The notes beneath the pieces were generated by a model. That model saw nothing but the letters and a program-made list of their open reading frames with translations. It made no database searches and had not been told where the DNA came from. Source: JAWKUK01 sp041398605 (GTDB lineage Bacteria; Planctomycetota; UBA1135; GCA-002686595). Taken from it: a stretch of DNA of 64,000 bases. The position numbers and the translations under genes were made by a program. The DNA is taken from assembly GCA_041398605.1 (NCBI GenBank), contig JAWKUK010000004.1, forward strand, positions 310,001-374,000, in the 5' to 3' direction. Within the stretch, counting starts at the first letter, position 1. Each line of letters opens with the position of its first letter. Of the stretch, positions 10,841 through 19,983 are shown one piece after another.

Positions 10841-11521
10841 ATGACCGAAACCAAATCCAAGCAACCGGTGACGCTGAAGAGCCTCCTCGCGCTCGTCGGC
10901 GCAGGCCTCCTCTACCTCGTGAGCCAGCTGCTCGGGATCGACCTCACGGGCTCCAAAGCGGGCGCCGGCGACGAGGCCGTCGGCTCCGGCGCTCCGACGG
11001 CGCCGGCAGATCCAGGCCAGAAGAACCCGTCCCAGAAGAACCCAATCGAGAAGAGCCCGGCACCCAAGCAAGAGACGCCGACGAAGCCGGCGCCGAAGGC
11101 CCCCGCAGCCGAGCCGTCGGAGCCGTCAAAGCCGTCGGAGCCGTCCGGGCCCCCCGCCCCAGAGGCCCCGGAGGTCGCCAAGCGACGCGACGATACGAAG
11201 CTGATCCAGCAGCTCTTCCGGACGATGGTCTCCGACCGCATCGTCGAAGCGGAGGGCAAGATCGTGCACATCCTGCCCCTCGACAACGAAGGCTCACGGC
11301 ACCAGAACTTCCTCGTCGAGCTCACGAACGGGCTGACGCTGAAGATCTCGCACAACATCGACCTCGCGCCGCAGCTCCCGATCACGAAGGGCGACACGAT
11401 CCGGTTCCACGGCGAGTACGAGTACAACGAGAAGGGCGGCGTCGTGCACTGGACCCACCGCGACCCGGCGGGCCGCCATGAACACGGCTGGCTCGAGCAC
11501 AAGGGCAAGAAGTACGAGTGA
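10841..11521 (+). CDS. DUF3465-family protein with an N-terminal membrane anchor
   Basis: The 226-residue product begins with one transmembrane helix (SLLALVGAGLLYLVSQLLGI), followed by a Lys/Pro/Glu-rich linker of about 80 residues. It ends in a compact DUF3465 domain: GSRHQNFLVELTNGLTLKI, SHNIDLAPQLPITKGD, FHGEYEYNEKGGVVHWTHRD and HEHGWLEHKGKKYE. The fold is OB-like and the conserved His/Asp/Trp pattern is intact, but the family has no established function. The ATG at 10841 follows the upstream SPFH gene by 65 bp on the same strand. An extracytoplasmic domain tethered next to SPFH scaffolds would fit a membrane-quality role; this is inference. Confidence 0.85.
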   Translation: MTETKSKQPVTLKSLLALVGAGLLYLVSQLLGIDLTGSKAGAGDEAVGSGAPTAPADPGQKNPSQKNPIEKSPAPKQETPTKPAPKAPAAEPSEPSKPSEPSGPPAPEAPEVAKRRDDTKLIQQLFRTMVSDRIVEAEGKIVHILPLDNEGSRHQNFLVELTNGLTLKISHNIDLAPQLPITKGDTIRFHGEYEYNEKGGVVHWTHRDPAGRHEHGWLEHKGKKYE

Positions 11522-11579
11522 GCGGCGCGTGACGCCTCAGGTGGGTGAAACACACCGGCGCGCCTACAATCGGGCCGCC

Positions 11580-14500
11580 ATGCCTGCGATCGCCCCGCCC
11601 ACCACGTTCGCGCCCGCCGCGGCGCGCCGCCGCCGCTCGCTCACCACCACGCCCTGGACCCAGCGTCCACTGGTCACGCTGCCCTGGGCGCTCTCGTTTG
11701 CGGCGCTGGTGCCCGTCGCCGCGTCGCAGAGCGTCGCCGAGCTGCTCGGGGCCCTGCCGCAGCGCCGCGTCGAGCTCGACAGCGCTGCGCTGGCGGACCT
11801 CACCGCCGTGGGCGCGCTGCAAAGGCTCGCGCCGGCGCTGCGCGGGCATTCCAACGGGCTACGGGCCGTCTCGAGCGCGCACGGAGCCCCGCTCGCACTG
11901 TCGTGTGGCCGCGCAGGTGAAGTGACGGTGTGGGACACTCGCCCGGACGCGGCGCTGGCGCCGCTCGCGACGCGCGTCCTCGTCGCGGACGACGGCGGGT
12001 CCGGCTGCGTCTCAGCGCGATTGATCGGCGCGGGTTCAGAGGCCGTCTGCGCGTGGAGCGACGGGTCGCTGCGGTTCGTAGATCCGCGCACCTGGGCCGA
12101 ATCGCGCCGCATCGACGGCCTCTCGGAGTGCGAGGACTTCGTCGTCACGCGGGCCGGTGACCTCGCGCTGACCCTACCGCGCTTTGATCCATTGGGGCCG
12201 GCGCTGCCCGCCCAATGCATCGACCTTGCGACCGGCAAGGTCATCGGCGCGCTGCAATTCGACGCGGGACACGTGCTCTCCGTGGCGCTCTCCGGCGACG
12301 GCTCCACGCTCGCGGCGGTCGGCATCGTCGGCGGGCGCCGCGTCGCCGAGGTCCGCCAGTTGCCCAAGACCGGCGGCTTCGGTCCGCCGCTGCACGCAGG
12401 CGTCCTGGCGGGGCTCGCGGGCCACGAGGACATGCTCGATCCGTCCGCGGTCTCGGTCGCGCTGTCGCCCGACGGCGCGCTGCTCGCCATTGGCGCCGCC
12501 TCCGAGGTGCTGGTCGTCGACCTCGTGCGTGGAAAGGCCCTGCGCGCGCTCGGCGAGGACCAGGCCGATGGCTTTGGCGCCGTGGTGGACCTCACGTTCC
12601 ATGACGACGGCCAGCGGCTCTACGCTGGGACGGACAAGGGCGAGCTGCTCGCCTTCGACGTCGCCGCGCGCCGCACTTTGTTCCGCGCCCAAGCGCAGGT
12701 CGAGGGCATCGCCGACATCGCCGTGGGTGCCGACGGAAGGTGGCTCCTCTGCGGGTCGCTGGGCGGCACGCTGCGCGCCTTCGACGCCGACAGCGGGCGC
12801 GAGCTCTTTGCGCTCCCTGGCGCGCACGGCCCTGCCGTCGCGGTCGCTTTTGATGACTCAGGCGCGGCGGTCTTCACGGGCGCGCCGCGCGGAGCGTTGA
12901 CGCGCTGGGACCTCACGAGCGCGCAGCCGGAGACGCTCTCAGAGGGGCACGCAGCGGCGCTGCTCGGCCTCGGTCGCGACACGGATGGGGCGCTGCTCTC
13001 GGCGGACACCGGCGGTGTACGGCGCGGCTCGGAGGCGGCGCCGCTGCAAGCCGCTCCGTCGCCGCTCACTGCATTTGCAGCGGCGCCGCGGCCCTCTTCG
13101 AGCGGCGCGCGGTACCTCACAGCGCACGCAGACGGCGTCACGCGCGTCTGGGGCGACACGGGTCCGGCCATCGAGCTGCAGTGCGCCACCCCGGTGATGC
13201 AGGGCGCGCACGGGCCGAGCGCCGTCGGCCTCTCGCCCGACGGGCGGCACGCGATGACGTTGACGGCGGACGGCCGACGCCACGTATGGCGGATCGATGG
13301 CGCGCGCTCGAGCTATGAAGAGGGCGCCCCTGCCGCCGGCGCCGCGCGCCCCGTGAGCCTCACATGGATCGACGATGGACGCGTCGCAAGCGCCTTCAGC
13401 GACGGTACGGTGCGCGTGATGCGAATCGACGGGGTGGCGCTGCAAACGCTCGCGATCGGGCGCGAAGAGCGGCTCTCCGGGACGCCCCCCACGATCGCGG
13501 TCGCGCCCGATGGGCGCTGCATCGCCGCGCTCCTGGAGTCGTTCGGCCTGGCGCTTTGGGACGCGGCTTCCGGCGAGCTCTTGCTGCAGGCGCGCTACCT
13601 CACGTCGGCGGCGCGGGGCCTCGCGTTCTCAGCCGATGGCATGCGCCTCGTCGCAGGTCACGACGACGGGAGCGTCACGGTGTGGGACCTGGCGCTCCTC
13701 TCCGCGCGCCTCGGCGCAGGGGCGAGCGAGGGGGTCGCAGACGCCCGCCTTGGGGCCGACGCCGGCGAGGGCGCCGCGCCCGCGGCCCTCGAGCTCGGCG
13801 GCGAGGGCGCGGCGCCGAACTCAGGGGAGCCGCGGCCCGACCCTGACACGACGCGCCCGCGTCGCCGGCGCGTGGTCTCGTTCGACGCACGCCTCGCGGC
13901 CGCCCAGGACGCAGCGGCGCGCGGCGACGACGACAGCGCCGAGGAAGCGCTCCTGCGCGCGCTCGCAGACCTCGAGTGGGAGCTCGACCCCGCGCAACGC
14001 GCCGCGCGCGCGCTGGAAGCGCACACTCGCCTCGCGGCGCTCGCCGGGTTCGACGGCGCGCCGTTCGCCGCGATCGCCGACGCCTACATCGACCTCGCGC
14101 GGGGGTACCAGCGCAAGGAGTGGTTCGACATCGCGGCGAGCTGCATCGACATCGCCGATGTCTTCGGTCCTGGCAAAGGCGAGCGCGTCCGGGCCGCGTT
14201 GCTGCGCGCCAAGGAGAAGGCCAAGCCAGCGGCCAAGCCGAAGGCGGCGCCGAAGCCGAAGCCGAAGCCTGCGCCAACGGCCCCCAAGCCGGGTCCCGCG
14301 CCGGGTCCCGCACCTGGGCCTCCAAAGGCTGGGCCCGCAGGTGCAGCGACGCGGCCCGGAGCGCTGCTCGCACTTCAAGGCGCGCCGAGCGGCTGGAAGG
14401 TCGAAGGCGATCGTGTGCTCAGCACGCCGACCCCCGACGATCCAGCGGTCGTCCTCGTCGATTCAGCGCCGAGCGAGGACGTGCACATCGAGTTCGAGGT

Positions 14501-15884
14501 CGAGGCTGGGGGCGCGCGGCGCAGCGAATTCGGCGTCGCGTTTGGGGCCGCCGAGGGCGGCTCATCGGGCTATGTATTCATGGTGCTGCACGCCGCCGGC
14601 ACGAACGTCGTCCAGTACTGGGTGAGCGAGCTGCGCGGCGGAGTGCTGGGCGATCGCATCGCGCAGCGGCGCGTCACGCTCGACAAGCTGCCGCCGTCGT
14701 GGTCGATGACCGTCGACGTCGAAGGCAGCGAAGTCTCGCTGTCCCTCGCGGGCGAGGCGAAGCTCACGCTGCCCCTCGACCACCCGGCGTACGGGTTCCA
14801 CGGCTTCGTGCGCACGGCCGGCGGCTCGACGGCGACGGTCTTCAAGCGCGTCGCGATCAGCCCGGCGCCAGGCGCATCGAACATGACCGCCGCAACGGAC
14901 GGGCCGCCGCGCGTCGCGGCCGACGCGTCGCTCGAGGAGCGCATCGCTGCAGCGGACGCGTACGTCGAGTACGGCGACGTGGAGGGCGCCGTCGCGCAGC
15001 TCCTGCGCGCGCAGCAGGGCGCGCCGCACCTCTTCGATGCGGCGACGGCGCGCGCGCTCGACGCACGCATCGACGCGCTGCTCGCGACACATGACCCCCT
15101 GGATGCGCGGCGCCAAAAGGTGCGCGCCGAAGCCACCGAAGCCCTGCTCGGCGCGGCGCGGGCGCGCCTTGACGCAAATCGAGGTGCCGCCGCGCTCGCC
15201 TGGTACGAGCTGGCACGACGGCGCTCGTTGCCCCTGGCCAGCGCCCCGCTCGAGGCCGCGCGACCGAGCCTCGATCTCTTGTTGACGAAGGCTCGCGGGG
15301 TCCCGGCAGAGCCGCCCTCCGCCGCCGAGACCGGGGCACCTGACACGGGGACCCTGGCCAAGTGGTTCGGGCTCGCGGCAGACCGCGAGGAATACTGGGT
15401 CGGCGGTTGGAGCACCGTCGGCACGAGCCTCGCGAGCCCCCTCTTGGTCGACGCGTCGTCGCTCTTGCGCACCCTCGCGCCCGTCCCGGAGACCCTCAGT
15501 GAGGTGTCCGTCGAAGTGCGCCTCGAGAACCGTGGCGCCGCCGCCCTGGCCGTGGGCATCAAGGACGACGGCAGCTTCCTCGCGATCAGCTTCGACCCCG
15601 AAGACGAGCGCAGCTCCATCTCGATCGCGCGCTGGACGGCCGACGAGGGCAAGGGCTGGGACGAACGCGGCGCCGCGCGCGTGCGCTATTCCCCCGAAGC
15701 GATGGATGGCTGGATCACGCTGCACGTCACGATCGACCGCACGACCGTGACCGCGCGCATCGGGCGAGGGGACCCCGTCACTGCGCAGGTGCCGACGCGC
15801 TGGACGCAGGGGCAGCTAGGCTTCCTCGCGATCGCGCAGCACGGGCCGCAGCGCATCCGCTTCCGGAACCTCAAAGTGAATTGA
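11580..15884 (+). CDS. Giant secreted WD40-propeller protein with two jelly-roll domains
   Basis: The 1434-residue product starts with an Arg-rich n-region and a hydrophobic stretch (LVTLPWALSFAALVPVAAS) that fits a signal peptide. Residues 60-720 contain many WD40-type blades, such as GAPLALSCGRAGEVTVWDT, AVSVALSPDGALLAIGAA, GLAFSADGMRLVAGHDDGS and VTVWDLALLSAR, enough for two propellers. A helical segment, a Lys/Pro/Ala linker (KPAAKPKAAPKPKPKP) and a jelly-roll of LamG/DUF1080 type follow (VHIEFEVEAGGARRSEFGVAF). A further helical part and a second jelly-roll end the protein. No catalytic residues can be assigned. It probably binds carbohydrate or protein partners at the cell surface. The stop overlaps the convergent lipoprotein gene by 14 bp. 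The ATG at 11580 is used because upstream codons look non-coding. Confidence 0.8.
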   Translation: MPAIAPPTTFAPAAARRRRSLTTTPWTQRPLVTLPWALSFAALVPVAASQSVAELLGALPQRRVELDSAALADLTAVGALQRLAPALRGHSNGLRAVSSAHGAPLALSCGRAGEVTVWDTRPDAALAPLATRVLVADDGGSGCVSARLIGAGSEAVCAWSDGSLRFVDPRTWAESRRIDGLSECEDFVVTRAGDLALTLPRFDPLGPALPAQCIDLATGKVIGALQFDAGHVLSVALSGDGSTLAAVGIVGGRRVAEVRQLPKTGGFGPPLHAGVLAGLAGHEDMLDPSAVSVALSPDGALLAIGAASEVLVVDLVRGKALRALGEDQADGFGAVVDLTFHDDGQRLYAGTDKGELLAFDVAARRTLFRAQAQVEGIADIAVGADGRWLLCGSLGGTLRAFDADSGRELFALPGAHGPAVAVAFDDSGAAVFTGAPRGALTRWDLTSAQPETLSEGHAAALLGLGRDTDGALLSADTGGVRRGSEAAPLQAAPSPLTAFAAAPRPSSSGARYLTAHADGVTRVWGDTGPAIELQCATPVMQGAHGPSAVGLSPDGRHAMTLTADGRRHVWRIDGARSSYEEGAPAAGAARPVSLTWIDDGRVASAFSDGTVRVMRIDGVALQTLAIGREERLSGTPPTIAVAPDGRCIAALLESFGLALWDAASGELLLQARYLTSAARGLAFSADGMRLVAGHDDGSVTVWDLALLSARLGAGASEGVADARLGADAGEGAAPAALELGGEGAAPNSGEPRPDPDTTRPRRRRVVSFDARLAAAQDAAARGDDDSAEEALLRALADLEWELDPAQRAARALEAHTRLAALAGFDGAPFAAIADAYIDLARGYQRKEWFDIAASCIDIADVFGPGKGERVRAALLRAKEKAKPAAKPKAAPKPKPKPAPTAPKPGPAPGPAPGPPKAGPAGAATRPGALLALQGAPSGWKVEGDRVLSTPTPDDPAVVLVDSAPSEDVHIEFEVEAGGARRSEFGVAFGAAEGGSSGYVFMVLHAAGTNVVQYWVSELRGGVLGDRIAQRRVTLDKLPPSWSMTVDVEGSEVSLSLAGEAKLTLPLDHPAYGFHGFVRTAGGSTATVFKRVAISPAPGASNMTAATDGPPRVAADASLEERIAAADAYVEYGDVEGAVAQLLRAQQGAPHLFDAATARALDARIDALLATHDPLDARRQKVRAEATEALLGAARARLDANRGAAALAWYELARRRSLPLASAPLEAARPSLDLLLTKARGVPAEPPSAAETGAPDTGTLAKWFGLAADREEYWVGGWSTVGTSLASPLLVDASSLLRTLAPVPETLSEVSVEVRLENRGAAALAVGIKDDGSFLAISFDPEDERSSISIARWTADEGKGWDERGAARVRYSPEAMDGWITLHVTIDRTTVTARIGRGDPVTAQVPTRWTQGQLGFLAIAQHGPQRIRFRNLKVN

Positions 15885-16491
15885 GCTGCGATGTCGGGGA
15901 CTCGCTCGCGACACGTTGGTCGGCGTGGTACCAAAGGCGGCCGATGAGGGCGCCCTCCTCGTCATACAGCCGCCATTCGCCTTCGCGCTTGCCGTCGACG
16001 TAGGCGCCCTCCTTCGCGAGCACGCCGCCCCTGTGGTAAAAGCGCCACTCGCCGACACGGACGCCGAGGAGCGCCGGCCCCGTCGCCGTGATCGCGCCGT
16101 CCGGCGCATAGAAGGTCATCGGAGTCGGCCCTTCACCGTGGACGTAGTGCGAGCGCACTGTGCCGTCCTCGTACCACTGGGTCCATTCGCCGACAGGCAC
16201 GTCGCGTTCAAAGTGACGCTCTGCACGCCGGGCGCCGCCGGAGTACGACTCGCGCTCGGTTCCGTGTCGCAGCGCACCACCGTCCGGCAGCAGCAAGACC
16301 TCGCGTGTCATCGCCCCATCGGCGAGAGCGCGGCGTTGCACGCCCGGCGTCTCGACCCTTGGGCGCCCCTCGCGCATCGCCTTGAGCTGTGCGTACTGCA
16401 AGTAAGGCGTCGCATCGGGCGTCGCGCACGCAGCGAGCCCAACGAGAGCGAGGGCGCAGCCCAGCCGCGACCAGACAAGGGCAGCGCTCAT
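15871..16491 (-). CDS. Lipoprotein with MORN-like repeats (YwqK-type)
   Basis: The 206-residue protein has a lipoprotein signal (LGCALALVGLAACAT, lipobox LAAC). At least three MORN-variant repeats follow: PVGEWTQWYEDGTVRSHYVH, RVGEWRFYHRGGVLAKEGAY and REGEWRLYDEEGALIGRLWY. Proteins with these G-EW--Y--G repeats are often annotated YwqK-family antitoxin, but the repeat is structural and does not prove an antitoxin role; the lipoprotein signal speaks against it. The start ATG at 16491 overlaps the stop of the upstream hydrolase gene by 4 nt (ATGA), so the two are translationally coupled. Confidence 0.82.
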   Translation of the reverse strand: MSAALVWSRLGCALALVGLAACATPDATPYLQYAQLKAMREGRPRVETPGVQRRALADGAMTREVLLLPDGGALRHGTERESYSGGARRAERHFERDVPVGEWTQWYEDGTVRSHYVHGEGPTPMTFYAPDGAITATGPALLGVRVGEWRFYHRGGVLAKEGAYVDGKREGEWRLYDEEGALIGRLWYHADQRVASESPTSQLNSL

Positions 16492-18806
16492 CGGAACACG
16501 ACCCAAGTCATCGGCTCGCCCGGTGGGATCGTCACGGCGAGGCGCACCCGCCCACGCGGATCGGGGTTGACCTCACGGACGTCACCCGAGGCGAGCTCTG
16601 CCGTGATCCGGTGACGCTGCGCGAGCCCAGCATAAGTGAGGTCGATCGACAGCGTGCGCGTCAGCGCCTCGCTGTCGTCCTCGGCGTCGGGTCGGTAGAC
16701 GCACAAGATCGCTTTGTCCCCAGCCAGGCGCGGGTCCGCGTGCAAGAGCCAGTCCACGTCGCGCCCGTCGGCGCGACGGCTCGCGGAGTGCACGATCGGC
16801 GCCTCGAGGACGTCGCGGTGCAGTGTGTACCAACCGACCCACCGCTCCAGGAGCGCGCGCGTGCGCTCGGTGTCGTACAGGCGCGGGCCGCGATGGCACG
16901 CTTGAACGCCGGCCCCCAGGTTCGCCGCGAGCATCGCGGCGTAGTGCGTGTGGTGCTCGTCGAGCGGCTCGACGGTCGCCGCGGCGCCGCCGCCGTGGTA
17001 CTCGGTCAGCGGCACGAACATCCAGCCCATGCTCGGTCGCTTGAGGCGCGTGCCATCGAAGACGTTCTGCCGCGCATGCAGGACCTGCAACGGCCGCGGG
17101 AGCGACCAGTTGGTCTCGCGGTACCCCATGCCCGTCTTGCTCGCGCCCACCAGAAAGTACCAATCAGGCTGGTTCACGTAGACGCCGCTCGCGCGGCACC
17201 AGCGGTACAGGTCCGCCGCGAGGCTCCACTGCACGAAGCGCGAATCCTCCGCGCCACGCTGCAACGGCGGCCGCGCGGTCGCGTCGCGATCGCCCGGGTA
17301 CGGCCCGTCCTGCTCGATGAGGTCGAAGCCGGTCTCAGCGAGGAAATGGCGCACGGTCGCGAGGTAGCGCTGCCCCCACTCCGACGCGAGCGCCGGGCAG
17401 CAGCCGTGTGTCTGCACGTCCGTGCGCCCGGTCTCCGGGTCGACGCACATGTCCGACTCCGGCTGCACGCGCCGGCTCGACAGCAGCGTGTAACCGCCGA
17501 GCTGCACGCCGCGTGAGTGCGCGTAGTCCGCGAGGCCGCGCCAGCGCGCCAGCGACTCCGGCGACGTGTCCTCCATGTTGAAGCCGCTGCCAAACGTCAG
17601 GATGACGACCTCGAACCCAACCTCGGCCGCTTGATCGACCGCGAGCTTCACCGCCGCGTCATCGGAGTGCCTCACGTGCATCATCAGCGGGTTCTCGGTC
17701 ACCCACGGCGCGATGACCTCGTGCACACGCGCCATCGTCAGCGCGCGGCGCGTCGCGTCCTCTGAGTCATGGACGACGACAAACGCCATCGGCGCGCAGT
17801 ACGACGCGCCGGGAGCGACCGTCTGGTTCATCTTGCCGTCGGGCGCGACGTCCAAGAGGCACGGCGTCGTGCGCAGGTAGTTCACCTGGGTCAGGTGGTC
17901 GGGGTCGGGCAGCCACCGCACGCCGAAGCGCTGCGCGTTGGCGGGCTCCATGCCGCCGAGCGCGTATTCGGAGTGCGCTTCGATGCGGCTCGGGGAGGGC
18001 ACCGCCACGCCTGCGCGCGACTCCACCCACGACTCAGACTCGACGCAGGCGAGGCGCTCCGTGACGACGTGGTCGACCGTGAACGGCGCTGGGCCGTCGT
18101 TCACGACCTCGACGCACTTCGCGACGACAGGCACGCCGTCGTAGAGCTCGTGATGAACGAGCACGCGCAGCCCGGGGAATGGGCGCTGCTGCGCCGCGTC
18201 CGACGCGGCGCCCAAGGCGTACTCGAGCGTCACGCGGACCCCGCGCGGCGGCCACGTCGCGAACGGGGAGGCATGTCGCACGCGCTCCCACTCGAGCCGC
18301 GCGCGTGGCGCGCCGACGCTCGAGCCGACGAGGGGCAGCGCCTCGCCCCCGACGTCGAGGTCGACGCCCTCGATCGTCACCCGCGCGGCAGGTTGCAGCG
18401 CGCCTTGCCGCAGCGCGGAACCCTCGAGCGGGACGCGCAGGTGCGAGGTGTCGTCGCGCTCGTCGTCGAGCGCGACCGTCGCGCCGCCCCGGGTCAGATC
18501 CAGGCTGCGCCGCAGGAGGCCGTTCGAGAGCTCGATCCAGCCCCGCCCAGCGTCGCGCGTCACCTGCGCCGGGAAGGCCTGTGCCGTCGCGAGCCAATCG
18601 ACGTCGATGCCGCCGAGCACCGCTTCGCGCAGGTCCTGGGCGCGCGCCGCCTCAGCCTGTGACGGAGCGAGCGCGAAGGCCGACATCGGGACCACAAGGA
18701 GCGCGGTCGGGACAACGAGCGCGACGCGCCGCGCCCGTGAACGGACGCCCGCCAAGGCCCCGCTGGGGCCCCGCAGTCGGGCGGCAATGAAGGGAGAGCG
18801 TGCCAT
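16488..18806 (-). CDS. Secreted glycoside hydrolase, alpha-galactosidase (GH36/GH27)-like
   Basis: The 772-residue protein has a long basic signal peptide with a hydrophobic core (VALVVPTALLVVPMSAFALA). A beta-sandwich N-terminal half resembles GH36 and similar enzymes (GLRVLVHHELYDGVPVVAKC). The second half is a TIM-barrel with strands such as GFEVVILTFGSGFN, HSRGVQLGGYTLLSS and FDLIEQDGPYPGD; the Asp residues in the last are candidate catalytic acids. A C-terminal beta domain closes the protein. I cannot assign substrate or confirm both catalytic carboxylates, so alpha-galactosidase-like is a fold-level call. The stop overlaps the downstream lipoprotein start. It is divergent from the prepilin operon. 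Confidence 0.7.
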   Translation of the reverse strand: MARSPFIAARLRGPSGALAGVRSRARRVALVVPTALLVVPMSAFALAPSQAEAARAQDLREAVLGGIDVDWLATAQAFPAQVTRDAGRGWIELSNGLLRRSLDLTRGGATVALDDERDDTSHLRVPLEGSALRQGALQPAARVTIEGVDLDVGGEALPLVGSSVGAPRARLEWERVRHASPFATWPPRGVRVTLEYALGAASDAAQQRPFPGLRVLVHHELYDGVPVVAKCVEVVNDGPAPFTVDHVVTERLACVESESWVESRAGVAVPSPSRIEAHSEYALGGMEPANAQRFGVRWLPDPDHLTQVNYLRTTPCLLDVAPDGKMNQTVAPGASYCAPMAFVVVHDSEDATRRALTMARVHEVIAPWVTENPLMMHVRHSDDAAVKLAVDQAAEVGFEVVILTFGSGFNMEDTSPESLARWRGLADYAHSRGVQLGGYTLLSSRRVQPESDMCVDPETGRTDVQTHGCCPALASEWGQRYLATVRHFLAETGFDLIEQDGPYPGDRDATARPPLQRGAEDSRFVQWSLAADLYRWCRASGVYVNQPDWYFLVGASKTGMGYRETNWSLPRPLQVLHARQNVFDGTRLKRPSMGWMFVPLTEYHGGGAAATVEPLDEHHTHYAAMLAANLGAGVQACHRGPRLYDTERTRALLERWVGWYTLHRDVLEAPIVHSASRRADGRDVDWLLHADPRLAGDKAILCVYRPDAEDDSEALTRTLSIDLTYAGLAQRHRITAELASGDVREVNPDPRGRVRLAVTIPPGEPMTWVVFR

Positions 18807-18953
18807 GGATCAGCGAGCCTAGCGATCTCATCCATGGACCGCTGCAGCGGCTGAGGCCGTTAAATGCAATTTCCTTCCAGATACCGCGGTCGCGCGCCCG
18901 ATCAGGCCTTTCGAGCGCCCCGCAGAGCGGCGGCGGCGGAACGAGGGGCACAC

Positions 18954-19361
18954 ATGAGGGCAAGTCGAACGGGGCGGAGGCGCGGCGCGGAGCGTGCGCA
19001 GGCAGGCCTCACGTTGATCGAGGTGATGATCGCCTCGGTCGTCGTGACGATCCTGATCCTCGGCGCGGCCGCGGCGTTCTCCGAAACGGTCGGCGGCGCC
19101 AATGCGGCCAGGCGCATGACCAGCGGCGTGCTCTACCTGGAGACGATCTCGGAGAACATCAGCGCCCAGCCCGCCGCGAACCTCCTGGCGCTCGACGGCA
19201 ACCAGCTCTTCGACGGCACCGACGCAACGAACAGCCAATACAGGGTCGACGTCACCGTCTTCGAAGCCGAGACACAGCTCGCGCAGGTGGAGCTCGCGCT
19301 GTTCGACCTCGCGACCAATCGCCAGCTCGGCACGGTCGTGACACAACGGACCTTGCGTTGA
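18954..19361 (+). CDS. Prepilin-like protein (type II secretion/PilV-type)
   Basis: The 135-residue product has a class III prepilin signal: a basic leader followed by AGLTLIEVMIASVVVTILILG. Cleavage is expected after Gly, with Glu at +5 of the mature protein. The hydrophobic helix continues for about 20 residues and is followed by a small globular domain. A good Shine-Dalgarno (gagggg) lies 5 nt before the ATG at 18954, which decides the start. It is the first gene of a four-gene run of pilin-like proteins, 10 bp before the next. It is probably a minor pilin or pseudopilin; no ATPase or platform gene is nearby. Confidence 0.85.
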   Translation: MRASRTGRRRGAERAQAGLTLIEVMIASVVVTILILGAAAAFSETVGGANAARRMTSGVLYLETISENISAQPAANLLALDGNQLFDGTDATNSQYRVDVTVFEAETQLAQVELALFDLATNRQLGTVVTQRTLR

Positions 19362-19371
19362 GGGATCATCG

Positions 19372-19983
19372 ATGAGAACACCCACGAACAGGGCCCGCCG
19401 CGCGGGCTTCAGCTTGACGGAGCTCGTCGCCGCGATCGCGGTGTTCAGCGTCGTCGGCTACGCGCTCGCGGGCTCGGTGGACCTCGCGAATCGCGCGCAG
19501 GTGACCGTTTCTAGCACGATCGACCGCAACGTCGCGCTCCGGAAGGCCGCGACCCGTCTGCGCGCTGAGCTCAAGTCGACGGGCGACGCGCGCATCGCGA
19601 TCGCGACGCTCCAGGACCAGAACCATAGCTTGACGTTCCAGGTGCCGATCTCCGTCGCGGGCGTCGCGGGCTGGGGCGCCTTCGACCCGCGGCTCGGGCC
19701 TGCGGAAGTGCACCAGAACCTCGTCAATGGCGTGATCCGCTACACGGTGACCGTCGCGCCCAACAACGGCGCGCGGCAGCTCGTGCGGCAGGTGATCGAC
19801 GCCGGCGGTGCGACCCGCAGGAGCGACGTCCTCGTGCGCAACCTCGCGCCTGGGGGCGGCACCGCGCCGGGCTTCTCGCTGCAACAGGTCGGCGACCTGT
19901 GGCAGGTCCAGATCACCCAAGAGCGGCGCGACGGTGGCGCTGCAACGACCGAGGAGTTCCATGTACGTACGCGCAACGAATAG
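19372..19983 (+). CDS. Prepilin-like protein (PilW/PulJ-type)
   Basis: The 203-residue protein starts with a basic leader and the prepilin motif AGFSLTELVAAIAVFSVVGYAL, with cleavage expected after the Gly and Glu at +5. The C-terminal 150 residues form a pilin-like globular domain of mixed strands (HSLTFQVPISVAGVAGW, GVIRYTVTVAPNNGARQLVR), without the Cys pair of some pilins. Size and order after a PilV-like gene match PilW/PulJ minor subunits, which prime pilus or pseudopilus assembly. It is overlapped by 23 nt by the next gene, so expression is coupled. Confidence 0.82.
   Translation: MRTPTNRARRAGFSLTELVAAIAVFSVVGYALAGSVDLANRAQVTVSSTIDRNVALRKAATRLRAELKSTGDARIAIATLQDQNHSLTFQVPISVAGVAGWGAFDPRLGPAEVHQNLVNGVIRYTVTVAPNNGARQLVRQVIDAGGATRRSDVLVRNLAPGGGTAPGFSLQQVGDLWQVQITQERRDGGAATTEEFHVRTRNE

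Noticed and set aside
15871..16491. An antitoxin, as suggested by YwqK-type MORN repeats
   Set aside because: It has a lipobox, would sit outside the cytoplasm, and no toxin gene is adjacent; coupling is to a glycoside hydrolase.
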